In this document: positions 20,220 through 28,689 of the stretch, one piece after another
Position numbering within the stretch: position 1 is the first letter of the stretch
Layout: each line of letters starts with the position of its first letter
DNA from: Pseudonocardia kujensis
GTDB lineage: Bacteria > Actinomycetota > Actinomycetes > Mycobacteriales > Pseudonocardiaceae
Length of the DNA stretch: 64,000 nt
Assembly: GCF_021283305.1 (NCBI RefSeq)
Contig: NZ_JAJSOK010000016.1
Span: 1 to 64,000, forward strand
Reading direction: 5' to 3'
Made by a program: the position numbers and the translations under genes
Notes under the pieces: generated by a model
The model's input: the letters and a program-made list of their open reading frames with translations, nothing else
Told to the model about the DNA's origin: nothing
The model's database searches: none

Positions 20220-21131
20220 ATGTCCGGATCCGCCTGGACCCGCCGAGAGTTCTTCCGCCGCAGCGCGATCGCGGGGGCCGTCGCCCTCGGAGGCCCGGCG
20301 CTGCTGACGGCCTGCACACAGACCAGCACCGGTGGTTCCGGCGCGGGTGGCACGCTCGACCGCGCGAAGTCCGCCGGCACGATCAAGGTCGGCATCGCCA
20401 ACGAGGCGCCGTACGGTTTCACCGACAGCAGCGGCAAGGTCACCGGCGAGTCGGTGGAGGTCGCCCGCGCGGTGCTGAAGAACCTGGGGATCAACGACAT
20501 CCAGGCGACCACCGTGGACTTCGGCTCGCTCATCCCGGCGCTCAACGCGAACCAGTTCGACATGGTCACCGCCGGCATGTTCATCAACCCCCAGCGCTGC
20601 CAGAACGCCGCCTTCTCCACTCCGGACTACACCGCGCCGACGGCCTTCCTCGTCCCGAAGGGCAACCCCGACGGCATCGCCACCTTCGACGACATCAAGA
20701 ACAAGAACCTCCGGCTCGCCGTCCTCAGCGGCGCCGTCGAGCAGGGGTACGCGCAGAAGGCCGGCGTGCCGGACAGCCAGATCCAGGTCTTCGACTCGCA
20801 GAACACGCTGCTGCAGGCCGTGACCTCGGACCGGGCCGACGCCGCGGCGCTGACGAACATCTCGCTCAACGACGTCGTCGCCAAGAACCCGGGCGCGAAC
20901 GTCGAGGTGACCAAGGGCTTCTTCCCCACGATCGACGGCAAGGAGACCGTCTCCGCCGGTGCCTTCGTGTTCCGGAAGGCCGACACCGACTTCGTCAACG
21001 CCTTCAACACCGAGCTGACGAAGCTGCACCAGAGCGGGCAGTGGTTGCCGATCGTCACACCGTTCGGGTTCAGTCAGGACAATCTCCCGGGGGCGGACGT
21101 CACGACCGAGAAGCTCTGCGCGGCCGCCTGA
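20220..21131 (+). CDS. ehuB: Ectoine/hydroxyectoine-type ABC transporter substrate-binding lipoprotein (EhuB)
   Basis: Extracytoplasmic binding protein of a polar amino-acid/ectoine importer. The 303-residue product has a twin-arginine region (TRREFFRRSAIAGAVALGG) followed by a lipobox LLTAC with Cys32, so it is probably a Tat-exported lipoprotein. The body is a family-3 solute-binding fold with EhuB-like segments (TGESVEVARAVLKNLGI, FDMVTAGMFINPQRC). ATG at 20220 follows AAGGGG. Operon order ehuB-ehuC-ehuD-ehuA is the standard ehu order. The substrate is inferred from order and similarity. Confidence 0.88.
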   Translation: MSGSAWTRREFFRRSAIAGAVALGGPALLTACTQTSTGGSGAGGTLDRAKSAGTIKVGIANEAPYGFTDSSGKVTGESVEVARAVLKNLGINDIQATTVDFGSLIPALNANQFDMVTAGMFINPQRCQNAAFSTPDYTAPTAFLVPKGNPDGIATFDDIKNKNLRLAVLSGAVEQGYAQKAGVPDSQIQVFDSQNTLLQAVTSDRADAAALTNISLNDVVAKNPGANVEVTKGFFPTIDGKETVSAGAFVFRKADTDFVNAFNTELTKLHQSGQWLPIVTPFGFSQDNLPGADVTTEKLCAAA

Positions 21132-21150
21132 GCGTCGGCACGGGGCCACG

Positions 21151-21864
21151 GTGGACAACCTCCCGCAGATCGTCTCCGTCCTCGGGGACGGCATCCCCGA
21201 GACCGTGATCGCGACGCTCGGGGGCGTCCTGCTGACGATCGTCCTGTCGTTCGGCGCGGGTCTGCTGCTGCTCTCGCCGTCGCGCACGGTGCGGGGCGTG
21301 ACCCGGGTGTACGTGGAGGGCTTCCGCGGCACGTCCGAGGTGGTCCAGCTGTTCTGGATCTACTTCGTGCTGCCCGTCCTGGTGGGCTTCCAGCTGCTGC
21401 CGCTCTTCGCCGGCATCGTGGTGCTGGGGCTCAACCACGGCGCGTACGGTGCCGAGATCGTGCGCGGCGCGATCCGGTCGGTGCCGCGGGCCCAGTACGA
21501 GGGGGCGATCGCGCTCAGCCTCTCGCCGGCGCAGCGGATGCGGCGGGTGATCTTCCCGCAGGCGTTCGTGGAGATGCTGCCGCCCTTCAACAACCTGTTC
21601 ATCCAGCTGCTCAAGTCGACGGCGATCCTCGCCCTGATCACCGTGCCCGAGGTGACCCGGCAGGCCCGGGAGGTGCTGATCCCGAACTACGGCTCGGACA
21701 CCCTGCTGATCTTCGGCGTGACGTTCGTGATCTACCTGGTCCTCGCCGGTCTGATCACCCTGGGCATGCGGCTGCTGGAGCGCGTGGCCTCGGCCCGGCT
21801 GGGCCGCCGACCCTCCCGCGCGGCGCGACAGGCGGCGAAGGCGACCGCGGGGGTGGCGTCCTGA
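21151..21864 (+). CDS. ehuC: Ectoine-type ABC transporter permease (EhuC)
   Basis: Membrane permease of 237 residues with five membrane helices and the EAA-type loop (YEGAIALSLSPAQRMRRVIFPQA) that contacts the ATPase. It belongs to the His/Glu/Gln/Arg/ectoine permease family. GTG start 19 nt after ehuB; its stop overlaps the ehuD start by one base (TGATG), so the two permeases are coupled. Confidence 0.88.
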   Translation: MDNLPQIVSVLGDGIPETVIATLGGVLLTIVLSFGAGLLLLSPSRTVRGVTRVYVEGFRGTSEVVQLFWIYFVLPVLVGFQLLPLFAGIVVLGLNHGAYGAEIVRGAIRSVPRAQYEGAIALSLSPAQRMRRVIFPQAFVEMLPPFNNLFIQLLKSTAILALITVPEVTRQAREVLIPNYGSDTLLIFGVTFVIYLVLAGLITLGMRLLERVASARLGRRPSRAARQAAKATAGVAS

Positions 21865-22520
21865 TGCCGCTCTGGGACTGGAACTACGCGTTCGACATCC
21901 TGCCCGACCTGCTCCTCGCGCTGGTCACGACGATCGAGATCACCGTGCTCGGCTCGGTGGTCGCGCTCCTGCTCGGGCTGGTGTTCGCGGTGCTGCGGCG
22001 GCTGCACATCCCCGTGCTCGACCAGGTGCTGTGGGCCTTCGTCGAGGTCGTGCGCTCGACCCCGCTGCTGGTGCAGGTCTTCTTCCTGTTCTTCGTGCTG
22101 CCCCAGTTCGGGATCACGCTGAGCGCGTTCGTCGTCGGTGTCGTGGGGCTCGGCATCCACTACGCGACGTACACCTCCGAGGTGTACCGCGCGGGCATCG
22201 ACGCGATCCCGAAGGGGCAGTGGGAGGCGTGCACCGCGCTGTCCCTGCCGCGCCTGCGGGTGTGGACCGGGGTCATCCTGCCCCAGGCGGTCCCGCGCGT
22301 GCTGCCGGCGCTGGGCAACTACGTGATCTCGATGTTCAAGGAGGTCCCGCTGCTGCTGGCGATCGGCGTGGTCGAGGTCGTCAACGAAGCGCGGGAGCTG
22401 GGCTCGCTGACCTTCCGCTACACCGAGCCCTACACCATCGCCGGCCTGCTCTTCCTGCTGCTGAGCTACCCGGCGTCCATGCTGGTCCGACGACTGGAGC
22501 GCCGCCGTGCCGCCGCCTGA
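21864..22520 (+). CDS. ehuD: Ectoine-type ABC transporter permease (EhuD)
   Basis: Second permease subunit, 218 residues, five membrane helices, with the coupling loop WEACTALSLPRLRVWTGVILPQA. It pairs with EhuC to form the channel. Coupled to ehuC by overlap and overlapping ehuA by 14 nt. Confidence 0.88.
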   Translation: MPLWDWNYAFDILPDLLLALVTTIEITVLGSVVALLLGLVFAVLRRLHIPVLDQVLWAFVEVVRSTPLLVQVFFLFFVLPQFGITLSAFVVGVVGLGIHYATYTSEVYRAGIDAIPKGQWEACTALSLPRLRVWTGVILPQAVPRVLPALGNYVISMFKEVPLLLAIGVVEVVNEARELGSLTFRYTEPYTIAGLLFLLLSYPASMLVRRLERRRAAA

Positions 22521-23319
22521 CACCACCGCGTCGACGCCCGGGTCGACCACCGAGCCGATGATCGTGTTCGACGGCGTGGAGAAGCGCTTCGGGTCGAACG
22601 TCGTGCTCAAGGACCTGAGCTTCACCGTGGCGCCGGGGGAGCACGTCACGCTGATCGGCCCGTCCGGCTCGGGCAAGACGACGATCCTGCGACTGCTCAT
22701 GACCCTCGAACAGCTCGACGAGGGCACGATCTCCGTGGGCGGGCGCTACCTGTCCCACGAGCTGCGCGGCGGCAAGCTCACGCCCCCGCGGGAGAAGTAC
22801 CTGCGCGACGTCCGCAAGCACATCGGCATGGTCTTCCAGCAGTTCAACCTGTTCCCGAACATGACGGTGCGGGGCAACCTGATCGAGGGCCCGACGCGGG
22901 TGCTCGGGCTGTCGAAGGCCGAGGCGAACTCCCGGGCGGAGGAGCTGCTGGACCTCGTCGGGCTGAAGGAGAAGATCGACGCCCACCCCACCCAGCTGTC
23001 CGGCGGGCAGCAGCAGCGGGTCGCCATCGCCCGCGCGCTGGCGATGCGGCCCGACGTCCTGCTCCTCGACGAGGTGACCTCGGCGCTGGACCCCGAGCTC
23101 GTCACCGGGGTGCTGAAGCTGTTGCAGGACATCGGCGAGTCCACCGACATCACCATCCTGTGCGTGACCCACGAGATGGGCTTCGCACGGGACTTCTCGC
23201 ACCGCGTGATGATGTTCGACGGCGGCCGGGTGCTGGAGGACGCGCCGCCGGACAAGCTCTTCACGGACCCGGACCACCAACGCACCAAGGACTTCCTGCA
23301 TGCGGTGCTGGACCACTGA
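22507..23319 (+). CDS. ehuA: Ectoine-type ABC transporter ATP-binding protein (EhuA)
   Basis: ATPase subunit of 270 residues: Walker A GPSGSGKTT, Q-loop VFQQFNLFPNM, ABC signature LSGGQQQR, Walker B LLLDEVTSALDPE and switch His in CVTHEMGFA. The GTG at 22507 overlaps ehuD by 14 nt; an in-frame ATG at 22558 is an alternative because the first 17 residues are Pro/Thr-rich and not conserved. Converges on a second binding-protein gene with a 23-bp gap. Confidence 0.9.
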   Translation: MPPPDTTASTPGSTTEPMIVFDGVEKRFGSNVVLKDLSFTVAPGEHVTLIGPSGSGKTTILRLLMTLEQLDEGTISVGGRYLSHELRGGKLTPPREKYLRDVRKHIGMVFQQFNLFPNMTVRGNLIEGPTRVLGLSKAEANSRAEELLDLVGLKEKIDAHPTQLSGGQQQRVAIARALAMRPDVLLLDEVTSALDPELVTGVLKLLQDIGESTDITILCVTHEMGFARDFSHRVMMFDGGRVLEDAPPDKLFTDPDHQRTKDFLHAVLDH

Positions 23320-23342
23320 GACACCGGCCCGCGGGCGGCCGC

Positions 23343-24230
23343 TCACACGCTCGGGTTGCCTGCGCAGATCGCCTCGGTGGTGAGGTCGGCGGGCGGGACG
23401 TTCTCGGCGCCGAAGCCGAAGGGCCGCACGACGTCGAGCCAGCGGCCCGAGGCCTGCAGCTCGGCCAGGCCGGCGTCGAAGGCCGTGCGCAGGTCCCCGT
23501 CGCCGGGGCGGAAGGCGAAGGCGCCCACCGGGTAGACCTTCCGGCCGTCGCCGTCGACCGTCGCGGCGACGCCGGGGGTGACCTGCAGCGGCGTGCCCGG
23601 GTTGCGGGACAGCTCGTCGAGCAGGGAGATGCGGGTGAGGGCGGCCGCCGGGACGTCACCGCCGGCGACGGCCCGGAACAGCGTGCTCTGCCCGTCGTAC
23701 GTGCGGATCGCCTCCGCCGGGACACCCGCCGCGAGCGCGTACTCCTGCTCCGCCGACCCGGTCAGCACGCCGAGGCCGATCCCCGCGCGCCGCACGCCGT
23801 CGAACGTCCGGATGCCGTGAGGGTTGCCCGCCGGGACGAGGAAGGCGACGGGGGCCAGGAAGTCCGGCCGGGAGAACGCGACGCGCGCGCACCGGCTCGG
23901 GGTGATCGTGGTGCCCGCGGCGACGACGTCGAACTGCCCGGCGAGCAGCCCGTCGAGCAGGCCGCCGAAGGGCACCTGGATCGCCTCGATCCCGCCGACC
24001 CCGAGCCCGGCCAGGACGGCCCGCGCGACCTCCGGCGCCTCGCCGGTGACGGTGCCGTCGGTGGCCGAGTAGCCGTAGGGGCGCTCGCCCGCGATCCCGA
24101 TGCGGGCCACGCCGTCGGCCCGCATGCGCTCCAGCGCCGAGGCCGCGCGCGAGCCGCATCCCGCCAGCGCGGCGGCGCCGCCGAGCGCGGCCGCCCCGGC
24201 GAGCAGCGATCGACGGGAGACCAGGTGCAT
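23343..24230 (-). CDS. Second EhuB-like substrate-binding lipoprotein
   Basis: A 295-residue paralogue of EhuB on the opposite strand. It has an N-terminal signal (SRRSLLAGAAALGGAAALAGC) with a lipobox Cys near residue 25, and the same body motifs as EhuB (VTGEAPEVARAVLAGLGV, FDVVAAGTTITPSRC, YALAAGVP). It lacks its own permease and ATPase, so it may deliver a second substrate to EhuCDA. The start at 24230 has only a weak ribosome site. Confidence 0.82.
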   Translation of the reverse strand: MHLVSRRSLLAGAAALGGAAALAGCGSRAASALERMRADGVARIGIAGERPYGYSATDGTVTGEAPEVARAVLAGLGVGGIEAIQVPFGGLLDGLLAGQFDVVAAGTTITPSRCARVAFSRPDFLAPVAFLVPAGNPHGIRTFDGVRRAGIGLGVLTGSAEQEYALAAGVPAEAIRTYDGQSTLFRAVAGGDVPAAALTRISLLDELSRNPGTPLQVTPGVAATVDGDGRKVYPVGAFAFRPGDGDLRTAFDAGLAELQASGRWLDVVRPFGFGAENVPPADLTTEAICAGNPSV

Positions 24231-24266
24231 CGCGCCGAAGACTAGTGGCCCGGGGGCGGGTTGCTG

Positions 24267-25037
24267 CTAGTCGGGCCAGACCGGGCGCCGCTTCTCGAGG
24301 AACGAGGCCATGCCCTCCTTGGCCCCCGCGGACTGCGACATCGCGGCCATGACCTCGACGGCGATCGCGTAGGCGTCGGCCTCCGGGCGGTCGAGCTGGG
24401 CGTAGAGCGTCTGCTTGCCGACCTCCTTGCCGAACCGGCTGCCCCGGGTCGCCCGGGCGAGCAGCGCGTCCGTCCGCGCGTCGAGCTCGACGTCGGGCAC
24501 GACGTAGTTGACCAGGCCCCAGTCGGCGGCGGTGCGGGCGTCGATCGGGTCGCCGGTCAGGGCCAGCTCCATCAGCCGCTTGCGGCCGACGTTGCGCGCC
24601 ACCGGGACCGCCGGGGTGTGACAGAACCAGCCGCCCTTGCCGCCGGGCAGGGCGAAGGCGGCGGACTCGGCGGCGACGGCCAGGTCGCACGTGGCGACGA
24701 GCTGGCAGCCGGCCGCCGTCGCGATCGCCTGCACCTTCGCGACCACCACCTGCGGCACCGCCTGGATGGTCTGCATCAGCTCGGTGCACAGGGTGAGCAG
24801 CTCACGGACGCCCTTGAGGTCCCGCGCGGCGACGTCGGCGAAGTCGTGCCCCGCCGAGAAGGCCTTGCCCTCGGCCCCGAGCACGATCCCGGTCGCGTCG
24901 CTGCTGCCGGCGGTCTCGAAGGCGTCGAGCAGCTCGCGGAGGTGGTCCTCGGAGAGGGCGTTGCGGCGCTCCGGCCGGTTCATCGTGATGCGGACGGTCT
25001 CCCCGTCCTCCTTGACCAGGAGGTGCTCGTAACCCAT
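24267..25037 (-). CDS. Crotonase-fold protein (enoyl-CoA hydratase/isomerase family) lacking canonical Glu pair
   Basis: A 256-residue member of the crotonase superfamily with the CoA-binding and oxyanion-hole regions intact (NALSEDHL, AFSAGHDF, AIATAAGCQLVATCDLA). The two glutamates that activate water in enoyl-CoA hydratase are absent: Gln112 stands where GCEL has Glu, and Gly132 follows Pro131 where LPE has Glu. It resembles ECHDC3-like members, so hydratase activity is doubtful despite the family name. It diverges from the TetR-P450 pair 49 bp away. Confidence 0.82.
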   Translation of the reverse strand: MGYEHLLVKEDGETVRITMNRPERRNALSEDHLRELLDAFETAGSSDATGIVLGAEGKAFSAGHDFADVAARDLKGVRELLTLCTELMQTIQAVPQVVVAKVQAIATAAGCQLVATCDLAVAAESAAFALPGGKGGWFCHTPAVPVARNVGRKRLMELALTGDPIDARTAADWGLVNYVVPDVELDARTDALLARATRGSRFGKEVGKQTLYAQLDRPEADAYAIAVEVMAAMSQSAGAKEGMASFLEKRRPVWPD

Positions 25038-25086
25038 GGGCTCACGGTAGCTGGACGACCGGGGGGAACGGGTCTACTGTGACCGC

Positions 25087-25803
25087 ATGACCGGATCGGC
25101 ATTTCCAGTCACCGGGTCACCGGGCGGGGACTCCCGGGAGGACCGGCTCCTCGACGCGGCGGCCGACCTGCTGGTCCGGTGGGGCTACCAGCGCGTGACG
25201 ATCGACGAGGTCGCCCGCCGGGCGGGGATCGGGAAGGGCACGGTCTACCTGCACTTCCGCACCAAGGAGGCGCTCTTCCTGGCGGTCCTGATGCGCAGCC
25301 ACCGCACCGTGACCGCGGGGATGGCGGACCGGATGGAGGCCGATCCGGCCGAGGCGCTGCCCGCCCGGGCGGTCCGCTCGATCTACCGCGCGCTGCTCGA
25401 CGACCCGGTGACCCGGCCGCTCTACCTCGGCGACCCGGAGGTGCTGGGCCGGCTCGCGCACGAGGCGGCCGCGGCGCTGGGCGATCTCACGGCGCGGCGC
25501 ACCGAGGTGGGCCGGCGCTGGTTCTCGCTGCTGCGCGAGGCGGGCCGGATGCCCACCGACCTGCCGATCGACGCGCAGATGCACCTGTTCTCCGCCGTCA
25601 CGACCGGCTTCTTCTTCCTCGACGGCATGCCGACCGCGCCCGGTCCCACGGATCCCGATGCGCGTGCCGACCTGCTCGAACACGCCCTGCGGAGCGCCCT
25701 GGAGATCCCCGGCGCACCGCTCACCCGCGAGTGTGCGGCGGAGTGCGCGGCGCTCTTCCGCTCACTGCTCGACGACATGCCCACCCTGAGCGAAACCAGG
25801 TGA
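25087..25803 (+). CDS. TetR/AcrR family transcriptional regulator
   Basis: A 238-residue regulator with a clear HTH (VTIDEVARRAGIGKGTVYLHFRTKEALF, split over residues 37-64). Its stop is 5 nt before the P450 start, so the two are co-transcribed and the P450 is a likely target or partner. The ATG at 25087 is close to a TACTGT (25075-25080) that may be a -10 box, giving a very short leader. Confidence 0.88.
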   Translation: MTGSAFPVTGSPGGDSREDRLLDAAADLLVRWGYQRVTIDEVARRAGIGKGTVYLHFRTKEALFLAVLMRSHRTVTAGMADRMEADPAEALPARAVRSIYRALLDDPVTRPLYLGDPEVLGRLAHEAAAALGDLTARRTEVGRRWFSLLREAGRMPTDLPIDAQMHLFSAVTTGFFFLDGMPTAPGPTDPDARADLLEHALRSALEIPGAPLTRECAAECAALFRSLLDDMPTLSETR

Positions 25804-25808
25804 CCACC

Positions 25809-27053
25809 ATGGCCGTGCTCGACGCGCCCGCCCTCACCGACCCGGAACTGCTCGCCGACCCCTGGCACGCGTTCGGCCGCCTGCGCGAGCAGGCACCCGT
25901 GTTGCGCAGCCGGTTCGGGATGGGCGGGGACGAGGCGCCGCTGTGGCTCGTGACCCGCTATGCCGACGTCCGCGCCGTGCTGAGCGACCCGCGGTTCGTC
26001 AACGACCCCGCGAACGTCGCGGGCGGCCGGGACGCGCGCAAGGAGCTGATGGCCGCCATCGGGATCACGCCCGATCTCGCGGAGTACATGACCCGCAGCG
26101 TGATCGACGCCGACGGCGCCGACCACACGCGGCTGCGCAAGCTCGTCTCCCGGGCGTTCACCGTGCGCCGCGTCGGCGACCTGCGCCCGCGCGTCGAGGA
26201 GATCACCACGGGGCTGCTCGCGGAGCTGGCGGTCGCGGAGCAGCCGGTCGACCTCGTCGAGGCCTACGCCTACCCGCTGCCGATCACGGTGATCTGCGAG
26301 CTCGTCGGGATCCCGGAGGCGGACCGGCCGAACTGGCACGTCTGGGGGCGGGAGCTGGTCTCGGCCGACCCCGAGCGCGTCCCGGGGGCCCTCCGGGCGA
26401 CCGTGGACCACATCCACGACCTGGTCGCCCGGCGCCGCGCCGAGCCGGCCGACGACCTGCTGAGCGCCATGCTGCGCGCCCAGGAGGAGGACGGGGACCG
26501 GCTGTCGGAGTTCGAGCTGGTCACGATGGTCCTCTCCCTGGTCTTCGCCGGGCACGAGACGACGGCGCACCTGATCGCGAACTCGGTGGCCGCCCTGCTG
26601 AGCCACCCCGGTCAGCTGGCCCGGCTGCAGGCCGAGCCCGACCTGTGGCCGACGGCGGTCAACGAGCTCATGCGCCTGTGGGGCCCGGTCAGCCTGGTCC
26701 GCGTGCGGTACGCGACCGAACCGGTCGAGATCGGCGGGGTGCAGATCCCGGCCGGCGCCGCCGTGCAGCCGGTCCTGCTGTCCGCCAACGGCGACCCGCG
26801 CGAGTTCGACGACCCGGAGACGGTCGACGTGGGGCGGCGGACCGAGCGGGGCGAGGGGCACGTCGGGTTCGGCCACGGCGCGCACTACTGCCTCGGCGCC
26901 GCCCTGGCCCGGCAGGAGGGGGAGGTGGCCCTGCGGGCGTTGTTCACCCGGTTCCCGTCCCTCGAGCTCGCCGTCCCGCCCGAGGAGCTGGTGTGGCAAC
27001 CGGTCCCGGGCTCCCGCCGCCTCGCCGCCCTCCCCGTCCGCCTCGGAACCTGA
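25809..27053 (+). CDS. Cytochrome P450
   Basis: Soluble class-I bacterial P450 of 414 residues. The I-helix AGHETT motif (about residue 247), the ExxR of the K-helix (NELMRL) and the heme loop FGHGAHYCLGAALAR with proximal Cys361 are all present. No ferredoxin or reductase gene is adjacent, so redox partners must come from elsewhere. The substrate is unknown; co-transcription with a TetR gene suggests induction by its substrate. The stop codon abuts palindrome element B. Confidence 0.93.
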   Translation: MAVLDAPALTDPELLADPWHAFGRLREQAPVLRSRFGMGGDEAPLWLVTRYADVRAVLSDPRFVNDPANVAGGRDARKELMAAIGITPDLAEYMTRSVIDADGADHTRLRKLVSRAFTVRRVGDLRPRVEEITTGLLAELAVAEQPVDLVEAYAYPLPITVICELVGIPEADRPNWHVWGRELVSADPERVPGALRATVDHIHDLVARRRAEPADDLLSAMLRAQEEDGDRLSEFELVTMVLSLVFAGHETTAHLIANSVAALLSHPGQLARLQAEPDLWPTAVNELMRLWGPVSLVRVRYATEPVEIGGVQIPAGAAVQPVLLSANGDPREFDDPETVDVGRRTERGEGHVGFGHGAHYCLGAALARQEGEVALRALFTRFPSLELAVPPEELVWQPVPGSRRLAALPVRLGT

Positions 27054-27157
27054 CGCACTATGGAACCATAACGCGGTTTTTGGCCGTCGATTTCTGCATT
27101 ATGGTTCCATAACGCGATCGCAGGCCTCGGATACGTGCACTATGGATCCATAGTGCT
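27054..27157. repeat. 104-bp element B: three 22-bp palindromes at 41-bp spacing
   Basis: Copies at 27054-27075, 27095-27116 and 27136-27157; centres 27064.5, 27105.5 and 27146.5, each 41 bp apart. The first two have arms CGCACTATGG/CCATAACGCG and TGCATTATGG/CCATAACGCG; the third contains a perfect 20-bp palindrome GCACTATGGATCCATAGTGC. The element starts at the base after the P450 stop and its third unit contains the Nudix stop codon and last codons. Confidence 0.92.
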
Positions 27158-27682
27158 GCGGTCGTGGAGGACCAGCAGCATGTAGGCGGCGACGGACTGG
27201 GCGTCGGTGATCTCGCCGCCCGCGATCATCCGCTCGAACTCGGTGGTGCTGAACCACGCCTGCCGCATGTCCTGCTCGGTGTGCTCGCGCTGCGCCTCGC
27301 CCGGGGTGAGCTCGGTGGCGAGGTAGACGTGGCCGCGCTGGCTGGACATGCCGGGGGCGACGTCGAGCGTGCCGATCTTCTCCATCCGGCCCGCCCGCAG
27401 CCCGGTCTCCTCGACCAGCTCGCGCACCGCCAGCTCGGCGGGGTCCTGGGCGGCGCGGTCGGGGGCGGTGCCCGCCGGGAACTCCCAGCGCCGCATGCCG
27501 ATCGGGTAGCGGAACTGCTCCACGAGGTGCAGCCGGTCGCCGTCGCGGGGGATCACCAGCGCGTAGGTGGGCTTGTCGATCACGCCGTAGACACCGTCCG
27601 AGCCGTCGGGACGGCGGACGGCGTCCTCCCGGACGGTCATCCAGTTGTTCGCGTAGACCTGCCGGGTCGAGAGGGTCTCCAC
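27140..27682 (-). CDS. NUDIX hydrolase (ADP-ribose pyrophosphatase-like)
   Basis: A 180-residue Nudix protein. The core of the Nudix box is intact (RELVEETG, about residues 83-90) while the upstream Glu position is occupied by Gln with a small insertion. The EFPAGT segment before the box is typical of ADP-ribose or sugar-nucleotide pyrophosphatases. GTG at 27682 has a strong GGGAGG Shine-Dalgarno 8 nt upstream. The last residues and stop lie inside palindrome element B, so the C-terminus may have been recruited from the repeat. Divergent from the WYL gene by 32 bp. Confidence 0.86.
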   Translation of the reverse strand: METLSTRQVYANNWMTVREDAVRRPDGSDGVYGVIDKPTYALVIPRDGDRLHLVEQFRYPIGMRRWEFPAGTAPDRAAQDPAELAVRELVEETGLRAGRMEKIGTLDVAPGMSSQRGHVYLATELTPGEAQREHTEQDMRQAWFSTTEFERMIAGGEITDAQSVAAYMLLVLHDRSTMDP

Positions 27683-27714
27683 GGCGTCAGCCTCCCACCT
27701 GCGACCATCGGGCC

Positions 27715-28683
27715 GTGCGCGCGTCCCGGCTGATGGCCCTGCTCTTCGTGCTCCAGCGGCGCCGCGCGGCCACCGCCGCCGAGCTGGCCGCCGAGCTCGA
27801 GGTGTCCGAACGGACGATCTACCGGGACGTCGCCTCGTTGAGCGAGGTGGGCGTGCCGATCTGGACCGAGCCCGGTCCGGGCGGCGGGATCCGGCTCGTC
27901 GAGGGCTGGCGGACCCGGCTCGACGGCCTGACCTCCCGCGAGGCCGCGGCCATGCTGACCCTGGGCGCACCGCAGCTGCTCGCCGAGCTCGGCCTGGGCA
28001 CCGCGCTGGCCGGGGCCCAGGCGAAGATCCTCGCGACGCTGCCGGAGGAGCTGCGCGCGCACGCCCGCGTCGTCGCCGAACGGGTGCACCTCGACGCGCC
28101 GGGCTGGTTCCAGAACCCCGCCGAGGTCACCCACCTCGCCGTGCTGGCCGAGGCGCTGTGGGAGCAGCGCCGGGTCCGGATCGCGTACGGGCCACACCGG
28201 GCGCGGCGGGAGATCGAGCCGCTCGGGCTCGTGCTCAAGGCCGGCGTCTGGTACCTCGTGGCCGGGGTGGACGGCGACGTCCGCACCTACCGGGCCGCCC
28301 GGATCGCCGAGGCCGAGCCGCTCGACGCGACCTTCACGCGGCCGGAGGACTTCGACCTGCCGGCCTGGTGGGCGGAGTCGGCCGCCCGGTTCGCCGGGTC
28401 GATGCTGCGGGAGAAGGTGCGGATCCGGCTCTCCTCGGTGGGGCTGCGGGCCCTGCCGCACGTCACCGATCCCGAGGCCGCGCACGCCGCCGTCGCCGCG
28501 GCCGGCGAGCCCGACGACGAGGGCTGGCGCGAGGTGCTGCTCGACGTCGAGTCGCTCCAGGTCGCCGCCGGCCAGCTCGTGGCGCTGGGCGGAGAGGTGG
28601 AGGCGCTGGAGCCCGCGGAGCTGCGGGCGCGACTCGCCGAGCACGGGCGGGCGCTGGCCGCGCGCAACGCACCTCTAGGGTGA
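27715..28683 (+). CDS. WYL-domain transcriptional regulator (HTH-WYL-WCX)
   Basis: A 322-residue regulator: N-terminal winged HTH (AAELAAELEVSERTIYRDVASL), a central WYL domain around residues 140-205 (PLGLVLKAGVWYLVAG) and a C-terminal WCX extension. WYL proteins bind ligands or nucleic acid and often respond to DNA damage. It is 6 nt upstream of nucS and probably co-transcribed, which fits a DNA-repair context. Confidence 0.9.
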   Translation: MRASRLMALLFVLQRRRAATAAELAAELEVSERTIYRDVASLSEVGVPIWTEPGPGGGIRLVEGWRTRLDGLTSREAAAMLTLGAPQLLAELGLGTALAGAQAKILATLPEELRAHARVVAERVHLDAPGWFQNPAEVTHLAVLAEALWEQRRVRIAYGPHRARREIEPLGLVLKAGVWYLVAGVDGDVRTYRAARIAEAEPLDATFTRPEDFDLPAWWAESAARFAGSMLREKVRIRLSSVGLRALPHVTDPEAAHAAVAAAGEPDDEGWREVLLDVESLQVAAGQLVALGGEVEALEPAELRARLAEHGRALAARNAPLG

Positions 28684-28689
28684 GGGGCC

